From: an uncultured Porphyromonadaceae bacterium
GTDB lineage: Bacteria; Bacteroidota; Bacteroidia; Bacteroidales; Muribaculaceae
NCBI GenBank assembly: GCA_947176355.1
Contig: CAMWQY010000102.1
Location: 1 to 8,496 of the forward strand
DNA length: 8,496 nt
Direction of reading: 5' to 3'
Shown here: positions 1-7,191 of the stretch, piece after piece
How positions within the stretch are numbered: the stretch's first letter is position 1
Layout of the letters: each line of letters opens with the position of its first letter
Notes under the pieces: model-generated
Database searches by the model: none
Told to the model about the DNA's origin: nothing
What the model saw: only the letters and a program-made list of their open reading frames with translations
Made by a program: the position numbers and the translations under genes

Positions 1-54
1 GTCTAATTGGTCTAATTGGTCTAATTAGTCTAATTGGTCTAATTAGTCTTATTG
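1..54. repeat. 9-bp tandem repeat, about six units, overlapping the atpB stop codon
   Basis: Six consecutive 9-bp units read GTCTAATTG, GTCTAATTG, GTCTAATTA, GTCTAATTG, GTCTAATTA and GTCTTATTG on the plus strand. The last, degenerate unit contains the atpB stop codon (TTA at 49-51, TAA on the coding strand). Because the period is a multiple of three it stays in register with atpB, and every unit ending in TTA would supply another in-frame TAA on the minus strand. The array touches the window edge, so its full length is unknown. It lies where the spacer between atpB and the next gene would be. No function is evident; slipped-strand copy-number variation is plausible. Confidence 0.85.
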
Positions 55-1317
55 GGCTTTTGGGGTTGCGGCTACTTCTGCTGCTTGGACTTCATGATGG
101 GCTTCGTGCTCCTCGTGTACTGCCATCGAGATGAAGATAGTCGATAGGAGGGTGAACACGTATGCTTGGATGAAGCTGACCAGAGTATCAAGAAGAAGCA
201 TGAATATGGAGAAGAAGAGTGACACCACTGTAGTGGCACCGGCTACTGCTGTTCCGTATGCTGCAAAGATGAAGATAAGGAGAGTCAGGGTGATGACGAT
301 CATGTGGCCACCCATCATATTGGCGAAGAGACGCACACAGAGTGCAGCCGGCTTCGTGAATATACCGAAGACCTCGATGATCTGCATGATGGGGATGGGA
401 AACTTCAGGAACAAAGGCACATCAGGCCAGAATATTTCTTTCCAATAGTGCTTGTTGCCATTTATGTTAGTAATCACAAATGTCATCACGGCAAGTACAA
501 GGGTGATGGCAATGTTACCGGTAAGGTTGGCTCCTCCAGGGAAAATCACTATCAGTCCAAGAAGGTTCATTACAAGGATGAAGAAGAATACGGTCAGCAG
601 ATAAGGTGCAAATTTCGGAGCCTTGTCTCCGAGAGTACTCTTAATCACACCGGTATAGATAAAGTCTATGCAAAGTTCGAGAAATCCCATTCCTTTGCGT
701 GGAGCTTTGAATCCGTTGCGGGTATAGAATCTCACGAGACCCATCACCATCCAGGTCACGAGGATAGCGGCGATGAAAAGAGCGAGGACATTCTTGGTGA
801 TGGAGATGTCGAATGGGCGATACTCTTTGTAGTATTTGCCATCATATTTGACAAAGCCATCTACCACTTCATCATTCTGAGCAGCAGCTATTTCTTCTGC
901 CTCTTCTTCCTCTTTAGGGGAAGTAGGAAGAATTTGGATCACTTTGTCCTTGTGTTTGCTGACATGGGCAAGTAAAAATTGATAAGCCTCGGGATTGCCA
1001 TCTTTTTCGATATAGACAATTTGAGGTTCACTTACTACATGAGTCTTACCGGTAGCTGGATCCACAACATCCTCATGCATAATGAGGCGACCTGAAGAGA
1101 AGCAATGCCAGCTTCCGTCTTCCGCTCTCACTATGACGGGTAGCGGAATACGGTAGGAGTGGCTGAAGGGTACTTCCCAGCCGTATCCGTCAAGAAGGTG
1201 ATGGAATATGTTTTCTTTCACATCTACTTTACCTTTCTCTTCTTCATTCGCCTTAGCGGAGAAGGGGAGGGCAATGATAGATATGAGCAAAAACAGTATG
1301 GCTAAATTCTTTCTCAT
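49..1317 (-). CDS. atpB: F-type ATP synthase subunit a (AtpB), with signal peptide and long periplasmic N-terminal extension
   Basis: Subunit a of the membrane F0 sector, which forms the two proton half-channels against the c-ring. The 422-residue protein is much longer than the roughly 270 residues of E. coli AtpB. Residues 1-23 look like a cleavable signal peptide (basic MRKN, hydrophobic core, AKA). Residues 24-170 are a hydrophilic, presumably periplasmic region including an acidic stretch (PKEEEEAEE, 134-142). The conserved membrane core starts near 175. It contains the essential arginine in CVRLFANMMGGH (R329) and the conserved glutamine of the last helix in FIQAYVFTLL (Q384). The C-terminal tail is histidine- and glutamate-rich (HEEHEAHHE, 401-409). 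An extended N-terminus with a signal peptide is usual for Bacteroidota AtpB. The start at 1317 is favoured because it begins the signal peptide; it lies 10 nt after the atpC stop, so translation is probably coupled. No Shine-Dalgarno sequence is seen. atpE would be expected next, beyond the left edge. Confidence 0.96.
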   Translation of the reverse strand: MRKNLAILFLLISIIALPFSAKANEEEKGKVDVKENIFHHLLDGYGWEVPFSHSYRIPLPVIVRAEDGSWHCFSSGRLIMHEDVVDPATGKTHVVSEPQIVYIEKDGNPEAYQFLLAHVSKHKDKVIQILPTSPKEEEEAEEIAAAQNDEVVDGFVKYDGKYYKEYRPFDISITKNVLALFIAAILVTWMVMGLVRFYTRNGFKAPRKGMGFLELCIDFIYTGVIKSTLGDKAPKFAPYLLTVFFFILVMNLLGLIVIFPGGANLTGNIAITLVLAVMTFVITNINGNKHYWKEIFWPDVPLFLKFPIPIMQIIEVFGIFTKPAALCVRLFANMMGGHMIVITLTLLIFIFAAYGTAVAGATTVVSLFFSIFMLLLDTLVSFIQAYVFTLLSTIFISMAVHEEHEAHHEVQAAEVAATPKAQ

Positions 1318-1327
1318 TTCAGTTCAG

Positions 1328-1564
1328 TTAATAGATGCACACCGATATTACATTGTTGTCTACGTCTGCCAGCCCCCCTTTGATGGGGTAAGAATGTTCT
1401 TCACCGGCAGGAGTCCTGTAGGCAATAGAACCCTCAACAAGCACAGAAATCAGAGGCGCGTGGTTTTTTAATACCGTAAACTTTCCAAGTTCACCCGGTA
1501 GAGTTACGGAATCAGCGTCGCCTTTGAAAACGACATCCTGTGGGGATATGATTTCTAAAGTCAT
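1328..1564 (-). CDS. atpC: F-type ATP synthase epsilon subunit, short form (beta-sandwich domain only)
   Basis: Epsilon subunit of the F1 central stalk, which joins gamma to the c-ring. The 78 residues cover only the N-terminal beta-sandwich: MTLEIISPQDVVFKGDADSV at the start, then the family-typical LPGELGKFTVLKNHAPLIS (22-40) and the GGLADVDNNVISV strand near the end. The C-terminal two-helix domain, which makes the E. coli subunit about 139 residues long and inhibits ATP hydrolysis, is absent. The stop is a clean TAA with no continuation visible before atpB starts 10 nt later. Short epsilon subunits of about 80 residues are known in Bacteroidota, so I read this as the native form and not a truncation. 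It sits 19 nt downstream of atpD, as expected for an atpDC pair. The start at 1564 is the only reasonable one and aligns with the family N-terminus. Confidence 0.95.
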   Translation of the reverse strand: MTLEIISPQDVVFKGDADSVTLPGELGKFTVLKNHAPLISVLVEGSIAYRTPAGEEHSYPIKGGLADVDNNVISVCIY

Positions 1565-1583
1565 TATCGAATTGTGCTATAGA

Positions 1584-3084
<1,501 letters not shown>

Positions 3085-3119
3085 TTTTTTAATGTCGAAA
3101 ATATGTTGTTAATATTAGT

Positions 3120-3149
3120 CCGGGAGATCGGGATCAGTCGGTCTCCCGG
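3120..3149 (-). repeat. Perfect 8-bp inverted repeat (hairpin) between nuoH and atpD
   Basis: CCGGGAGA at 3120-3127 is perfectly complementary to TCTCCCGG at 3142-3149, with a 14-nt loop. In the minus-strand transcript the stem lies 26 nt after the nuoH stop and 35 nt before the atpD start. It is followed by ACTAATATTAAC and not by a U-run, so it is not a classical intrinsic terminator. It could be a weak terminator or processing site between the nuo and atp parts, or a stabilising 5' stem-loop of an atpD transcript. Confidence 0.6.
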
Positions 3150-3151
3150 TG

Positions 3152-3182
3152 AAAAGGTATATGTGCTTTGGAATTTTAGAAA
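3152..3182 (-). promoter_or_regulatory. Weak candidate promoter for atpDCB
   Basis: On the minus strand TTTC (3182-3179) is followed after 19 nt by TACCTTTT (3159-3152). This matches the Bacteroidota TTTG / TAnnTTTG consensus with one mismatch in each box, both at the final G. If used, transcription would start close to the base of the 3120-3149 hairpin. The -33 part overlaps the last codons of nuoH. AT-rich spacers give such partial matches by chance, so this is only tentative. Confidence 0.25.
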
Positions 3183-4252
3183 GTCCAGCCTAAAGATACG
3201 CAGACTGCCATAAGAACGAGGTTGGCGAGAGCGATAGGCATCAGATATTTCCATTCAAAAGCCAAAAGCTGGTCGATACGGACGCGTGGGAAAGTCCACT
3301 TGAACCAGATGATGATATAGCTTATGAAGAAAGTCTTCCCAAGGAACCATACGATGCTTGGAATCCAATTCATCACCATGTTGAAACCATCCCAACCTGC
3401 AATGTGGAAAGGCATCCAACCTCCAAGGAACATCAGGGAAGCGATACCGCTCACGATGAAGAGGTTTAGGTATTCTGACAAGTAGAACATACCGAAGCTG
3501 ATACCTGAATATTCAGTGTGGAAACCTGCGGTAAGCTCGTGTTCAGCTTCAGGAAGGTCGAAAGGTCCACGGTTAGTTTCAGCAGTGGCGGCAATCAGAT
3601 AAAGCACGAAGGCAATGATAGCCGGAATCTGTCCTTTGAAGATAAACCAGCAATTTTCCTGAGCCCAAACAAGTTCTGTGATATCCATAGTTCCAGCCAA
3701 GCATACAATAGCAAGAAGGGCGAGACCCATTGAGATTTCGTAGCTGACCATCTGAGCGCCACTACGCATTGCACCTACGAGAGAGTACTTATTGTTGGAA
3801 GCCCAACCTGCGAGAAGAATACCGATCACTCCAAGGCTTGAAACTGCAAGCATGAAGAAAATGCCGATATTGTAATTGATCATCTGCAGTCCGTAGCCCC
3901 AAGGTAGGCAAGCGAATACTGTTACAGAAGCTGCTACTACTATATAAGGAGCAAGTTTAAAGAGGAACTTATCAGTACCTTTGAGAGATATGATCTCCTT
4001 GATAAGCATCTTGATGACGTCGGCGAAAAGCTGGAGGAGTCCCCAAGGACCTACACGCATCGGGCCGAGTCGGCACTGGAAGTATGCGCAAAGCTTACGT
4101 TCGTAGAAAATGTAGAACATTGCCAACACTGAATAGGCAGCCAGGAGAATGACAGCGATCACAATGCACTCCACAAGAACAGCAGCCCACTCCGGCATAC
4201 AACCCAACAATAGGTTGTTGAACCAATTGGTTATTACACTAAAGTCAAACAT
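3176..4252 (-). CDS. nuoH: NADH-quinone oxidoreductase (complex I) subunit H
   Basis: Membrane subunit (ND1 homologue) that joins the peripheral and membrane arms of complex I and forms much of the quinone-access channel. The 358 residues match the family length. The first conserved cytoplasmic loop is ERKLCAYFQCRLGPMRVGP (51-69), followed by GLLQLFADVIKMLIKE (71-86). The stretch LAGWASNNKYSLVGAMRS lies at 147-164. The acidic ND1 signature AETNRGPFDLPEAEHELTAG lies at 224-243, continuing into FHTEYSG, and WFKWTFPRVRIDQL lies near the C-terminus (316-329). At least eight hydrophobic helices can be seen. The start at 4252 lies 20 nt after the nuoCD stop and no Shine-Dalgarno sequence is present. 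In the usual nuo order nuoI would follow; here the next gene is atpD, 91 nt downstream. Confidence 0.97.
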   Translation of the reverse strand: MFDFSVITNWFNNLLLGCMPEWAAVLVECIVIAVILLAAYSVLAMFYIFYERKLCAYFQCRLGPMRVGPWGLLQLFADVIKMLIKEIISLKGTDKFLFKLAPYIVVAASVTVFACLPWGYGLQMINYNIGIFFMLAVSSLGVIGILLAGWASNNKYSLVGAMRSGAQMVSYEISMGLALLAIVCLAGTMDITELVWAQENCWFIFKGQIPAIIAFVLYLIAATAETNRGPFDLPEAEHELTAGFHTEYSGISFGMFYLSEYLNLFIVSGIASLMFLGGWMPFHIAGWDGFNMVMNWIPSIVWFLGKTFFISYIIIWFKWTFPRVRIDQLLAFEWKYLMPIALANLVLMAVCVSLGWTF

Positions 4253-4272
4253 GTCGTTTTCTATCGTTTTGG

Positions 4273-5898
4273 TTAGCGGTCAATATCTGGAATCACGAAG
4301 TCGAGTGCTGCGCCGATTGTAATTACGTCGGCGATCATGTGGCCTTTGCAGCAGAGATCCATAACGCCTACAAGATTGAAGCAAGGACTCTGGAAGTGAA
4401 CGCGATAAGGGTTCTTGGATCCGTCGCTTTCAATATAGACACCGAAAGTGCCGCGGGAAGCCTCCACCTGAGTATACCAATGCCCGACTGGAAGCTTGAC
4501 AATCTTCGGAACCTGGGCGCGGATGTCGCCTTCGGGGATACGGTCGACAAGTTGCTCAAGAATACGGCAACTCTGTTCGATTTCCTTCATACGTACCATG
4601 TAGCGGGCGTATGAGTCGCAACCGTCAAGGAGAACTTCGTCAAATTCAACGCGGTCGTAAGCAGCGTATGGATGTTTCTTGCGGCAGTCGCAGCTCCAAT
4701 TTGAGCCACGTCCTGAAGGACCGGTGATGCAATAGTTGATTGCATCTTCTTTTGAGAGATGGCCTACGTGGAGACGATTCTTGGCAATGAGGTTGCCGGA
4801 GAAGACTGTATGATATTCTTTAAGGCGTTCCGGCATGATAGCGAGAAGAGCCTTGACGTCTTTTACAAAATCAGGGTGAAGGTCAGCGATAACGCCTCCT
4901 ATCACGTTATAGTTCATTGACATACGAGCGCCGCAAGTCTTTTCGAAAATGTCAAGCACCATCTCACGCTCGCGGAAACCATAGAAGAATGCTGTGGTCG
5001 CTCCCATATCCATTGCAGTACATCCGAAAGCAAGCAGGTGGCTTGAAATACGCATCAGCTCATCCATCATAGTTCGGATTACAACAGCGCGGTCAGGAAC
5101 CTGAAGACCAAGAGCCTTTTCGATGCACATGCAGAGGCAATGGCGGTTTTGGTGAGCACTCATATAGTCCATACGGTCGGTGAAGTGCAGGATCTGAGGG
5201 TAACCGAGTTCTTCACAAAGTTTTTCGATACCACGGTGGATATAGCCTGAGACAACATCGATTTTCTTCACTTCCTCACCGTTGAGAGCAACGCGGAAAC
5301 GCATTACTCCGTGAGTAGATGGGTGCTGAGGACCGATGTTCATCACATAATCGTGCATCTCGAACACCTTAGAAGGAATAGGTTTGATCACTCCGTTAGG
5401 ATCTTCGACGTATGAAACGGTGTTATCCTCGTTTTTCTCGTCGTTTTCCGGTATAGGGTTGAGTTTTGGATCCTTGTCGTAGTCTTTGCGAAGAGGATAT
5501 CCCTTCCAGTCGTTGCGCAGGAAGAAACGACGCATGTCAGGATGGTTGATAAACTTGATACCGTAGAAATCATATACCTCACGTTCCTGGAAGTTTGCAA
5601 CTTTCCAAAGATCGGAAATAGTATGGATATAAGGATTTTCACGGTCAGCAACAGCTACTTTCACTGACAGCATCTCCCAATTGCGGCTTGTGGCAGTGAA
5701 ATAATACATGACGCCGAGAGTCTCTTTCCAGTCCATACCGACTACTGCCGTGAGAACATCGAAATTGAGTTCCGGATCATGCTTGAGTGCTTCTGCAAGA
5801 GCACGCCAATCCTTTGCAGGCACATTGACGAGAAGGATATCTCCTTCTTCAAATGTGGCAGACGGGCAAATCTTGCTTATTTTGTCTTTAACGCTCAT
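4273..5898 (-). CDS. nuoCD: NADH-quinone oxidoreductase fused subunits C and D
   Basis: Fused peripheral-arm subunits of complex I. Residues 1-150 are the NuoC (30 kDa) domain, with the signature FQEREVYDFYGIKFINHPDM (103-122) and DWKGYPLRKDY (130-140). A charged linker (about 148-175, rich in E, D, N and K) leads to the NuoD (49 kDa) domain. NuoD contains GPQHPSTHG (189-197), whose histidines line the quinone site; DRMDYMSAH (241-249), where Y245 corresponds to the quinone-binding tyrosine; CGARMSMNY (322-330); and PSGRGSNW (394-401). It ends in IPDIDR. The length of 541 residues suits a CD fusion. The frame is open throughout with no internal stop, so the fusion is real and not a misread. 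It starts 33 nt after the nuoB stop, with an A-rich leader (AATAAAATG) and no Shine-Dalgarno sequence. Fused CD occurs in E. coli and in many Bacteroidota. Confidence 0.97.
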   Translation of the reverse strand: MSVKDKISKICPSATFEEGDILLVNVPAKDWRALAEALKHDPELNFDVLTAVVGMDWKETLGVMYYFTATSRNWEMLSVKVAVADRENPYIHTISDLWKVANFQEREVYDFYGIKFINHPDMRRFFLRNDWKGYPLRKDYDKDPKLNPIPENDEKNEDNTVSYVEDPNGVIKPIPSKVFEMHDYVMNIGPQHPSTHGVMRFRVALNGEEVKKIDVVSGYIHRGIEKLCEELGYPQILHFTDRMDYMSAHQNRHCLCMCIEKALGLQVPDRAVVIRTMMDELMRISSHLLAFGCTAMDMGATTAFFYGFREREMVLDIFEKTCGARMSMNYNVIGGVIADLHPDFVKDVKALLAIMPERLKEYHTVFSGNLIAKNRLHVGHLSKEDAINYCITGPSGRGSNWSCDCRKKHPYAAYDRVEFDEVLLDGCDSYARYMVRMKEIEQSCRILEQLVDRIPEGDIRAQVPKIVKLPVGHWYTQVEASRGTFGVYIESDGSKNPYRVHFQSPCFNLVGVMDLCCKGHMIADVITIGAALDFVIPDIDR

Positions 5899-5931
5899 TT
5901 TATTGGTTGTGTATTGTTGACAAATATTTGA

Positions 5932-6555
5932 TTAATACTCGCCTGCATCTTCAGGATGCTTGCGGAAGAAGTCTTTGATTTTCTCTTTACGGTTGACGCC
6001 GCCGAAGAACTTCTGGATTTTGATCTTGCGTTGGAGTTGCATCAGACCATAGAACATCGCTTCCGGACGTGGAGGGCAACCGGGGATGTAAACGTCGACT
6101 GGAAGGATCTTGTCGACGCCATCAACAACGCAATAGGATTTCTTGAATGGACCGCCGCTGACAGCGCAACCACCGCAAGCTATTACATACTTAGGTTCGG
6201 CAAGCTGGTCGTATAGACGTACAAGCGCAGGAGCCATCTTGTGGACGATAGTTCCTTGCACCATAATATAGTCTGCCTGACGGGGAGAGTTACGAGCCAC
6301 CTCAAAACCGAAACGAGCCATATCATAGCGGGCAGCTCCAAGACACATGAACTCGATAGCGCAGCAACTTGTGCCGAAGCAAAGAGGCCAGAGTGAGTTA
6401 GCAATACCCCAGTTGATGAGCTGGTCGAGCTTGCCGACAGCTACGTTGGCACCGGTAGCGTTGAGTTCTTCTACGAGTTTTTCGATGTATTCATTGTCTT
6501 TGAAGTCTTCAGTCTTCATCGACTTGATTTTGACATCATCAATAGTTACTGCCAT
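5932..6555 (-). CDS. nuoB: NADH-quinone oxidoreductase subunit B (N2 iron-sulfur subunit)
   Basis: Carries the terminal [4Fe-4S] cluster N2, which passes electrons to quinone at the interface with NuoD. Counting from the ATG at 6555 the protein has 207 residues. The four expected ligands are present: the adjacent pair in TSCCAIEFM (C64, C65), GGCAVSGG (C130) and PGCPPRPE (C160). The stretch [20 protein letters not shown] is also family-typical. An in-frame ATG at 6576 would add seven residues, but the 6555 start has a Shine-Dalgarno sequence (AAAGGAG, 6569-6563) at 7 nt spacing and gives an N-terminus closer to relatives as I remember them. With this start the gene overlaps the end of nuoA by 10 nt, implying translational coupling. 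The lysine-rich C-terminal tail ([19 protein letters not shown]) is an extension beyond the core fold. Confidence 0.96.
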   Translation of the reverse strand: MAVTIDDVKIKSMKTEDFKDNEYIEKLVEELNATGANVAVGKLDQLINWGIANSLWPLCFGTSCCAIEFMCLGAARYDMARFGFEVARNSPRQADYIMVQGTIVHKMAPALVRLYDQLAEPKYVIACGGCAVSGGPFKKSYCVVDGVDKILPVDVYIPGCPPRPEAMFYGLMQLQRKIKIQKFFGGVNRKEKIKDFFRKHPEDAGEY

Positions 6556-6917
6556 TTGAGAGCTCCTTTCCGCCAAGCGTAAGCAAGGCCTAAAATAAGA
6601 ATGAACATGAAGATAGCGATGCAGAGGAGACCGGAAGGACCGAGGCTACGCATGATGGTCGCCCAAGGGTAGAGGAAGATGGTCTCGACATCGAAAATGA
6701 GAAACAGGATAGCGAAGATATAGTAGCCTGTCTTGAATTGAATCATAGATTCGCCTCTTGTAGGGATACCGCATTCGTATGTCTCTCCTTTTTTTACTGA
6801 ATAGGATTTAGGTCCTATCAGTCGAGCGATCCAATAAGCCGCAAACACCAGAGCCATGCCGGTGAGGGCGGCGGTAATCGCCAAATCTCCGTTGCTGATT
6901 TCCAACAGTAAATTCAT
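6546..6917 (-). CDS. nuoA: NADH-quinone oxidoreductase subunit A
   Basis: Small membrane subunit (ND3 homologue) at the junction of the two arms of complex I. The 123 residues form three transmembrane helices (about 13-33, 65-86 and 95-114). The conserved loop cysteine lies in GETYECGIP (C49), and the second helix carries the family signature [19 protein letters not shown] (68-86) with D76 and E78. It is the first gene of the operon, about 75 nt downstream of a good Bacteroidota promoter. The sequence before the start (AACTAATATATG) has no Shine-Dalgarno sequence, which is normal in this phylum. Its last codons contain the Shine-Dalgarno sequence and start of nuoB. Confidence 0.96.
   Translation of the reverse strand: MNLLLEISNGDLAITAALTGMALVFAAYWIARLIGPKSYSVKKGETYECGIPTRGESMIQFKTGYYIFAILFLIFDVETIFLYPWATIMRSLGPSGLLCIAIFMFILILGLAYAWRKGALKWQ
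6563..6569 (-). promoter_or_regulatory. Shine-Dalgarno sequence of nuoB, inside the nuoA coding region
   Basis: AAAGGAG on the minus strand, 7 nt before the ATG at 6555. It is the only strong Shine-Dalgarno match before any start codon in this window, and it decides between the two possible nuoB starts. Initiation at an overlapping gene may need it because no unstructured AT-rich leader is available there. Confidence 0.65.
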
Positions 6918-6953
6918 ATATTAGTTTATGTTTTAATTATTTATTCAGATGTT

Positions 6954-7003
6954 AAGGTACTTATGGGCAAAGAGTGTCCACAATGCAAGTGCAAAGGTAC
7001 TTA
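6954..7003. repeat. Pair of 10-bp direct repeats 40 bp apart, flanking the nuoA transcription start region
   Basis: AAGGTACTTA occurs at 6954-6963 and again at 6994-7003 (minus strand TAAGTACCTT). The upstream copy overlaps the -7 box of the predicted nuoA promoter; the other lies in the predicted 5' leader. The spacing is close to four helical turns. It may be an operator pair, a decayed second promoter (the distal copy reads TACCTTAA), or chance. Confidence 0.4.
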
Positions 7004-7023
7004 AAAATTCTTAAAAATGCAAT
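6992..7023 (-). promoter_or_regulatory. Bacteroidota-type promoter of the nuoABCDH operon
   Basis: On the minus strand ATTG (7023-7020) and TACCTTTG (6999-6992) are separated by 20 nt. This fits the Bacteroidota primary sigma consensus of a TTG-containing -33 box and TAnnTTTG at -7. The flanking DNA is strongly AT-rich with A-tracts upstream. Transcription would start about 70 nt before the nuoA ATG. It is the only exact TAnnTTTG match that I found correctly placed before a gene in this window. Confidence 0.75.
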
Positions 7024-7073
7024 ATTTTTTTTAGCATTTTTTTGAATTTTGAAATTGATTACAAATAACCTTG

Positions 7074-7167
7074 TAGGGACGCAAGGCACGTGCGTCCTAA
7101 ACAGCCTGACAAATTTATCCCGGTGTAATATATAAAAGGAAAAGGACGCACGAGCCGTGCGTCCCTA
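7074..7167. repeat. REPIN/BIME-like doublet: two inverted palindromic repeats with a 44-bp core
   Basis: A 25-bp unit at 7074-7098 is present again in reverse complement at 7143-7167 with 23 of 25 identities (differences at unit positions 11 and 15). Each unit is itself a hairpin: GGACGCA/TGCGTCC (7077-7083 with 7091-7097) in the first, and GGACGCACG/CGTGCGTCC (7144-7152 with 7156-7164, 3-nt loop) in the second. The tetranucleotide GTAG lies at the outer foot of the first unit (7073-7076) and its counterpart at the second is ATAG. Known REP sequences have such a GTAG next to the hairpin, and inverted REP pairs form REPINs mobilised in trans by RAYT transposases. Similar GGGACGCACG repeats are, from memory, common in Bacteroidota intergenic regions. 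The GC-rich units stand out sharply from the AT-rich surroundings. Confidence 0.75.
7134..7164 (-). terminator. Intrinsic terminator of the alpha-2-macroglobulin gene
   Basis: On the minus strand the 9-bp GC-rich stem GGACGCACG/CGTGCGTCC (7164-7156 with 7152-7144, loop GCT) is followed directly by TTTTCCTTTT. It begins 27 nt after the stop codon at 7192. Stem, short loop and T-runs fit a rho-independent terminator, formed by one unit of the repeat doublet. Confidence 0.65.
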
Positions 7168-7191
7168 TAAGTTTATTGGTATGATTCAATT

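Noticed and set aside
304..975. Plus-strand open frame of 223 residues
   Set aside because: It lies antisense to the strongly conserved atpB gene, and the product is low in recognisable motifs and rich in H, E, D and S. It is a shadow of the real gene.
4253..4272. Repeated AAAACGA before the nuoH start
   Set aside because: Two 7-bp copies in a 20-nt A-rich spacer are compatible with chance, and no role can be supported.
5921..5930. Palindrome CAAATATTTG between nuoB and nuoCD
   Set aside because: It is short and AT-rich in an AT-rich spacer, so chance is likely and no partner site is seen.
7074..7167. CRISPR array
   Set aside because: There are only two units and they are in inverted orientation, with no regular spacers. 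A REP-type doublet explains them better.
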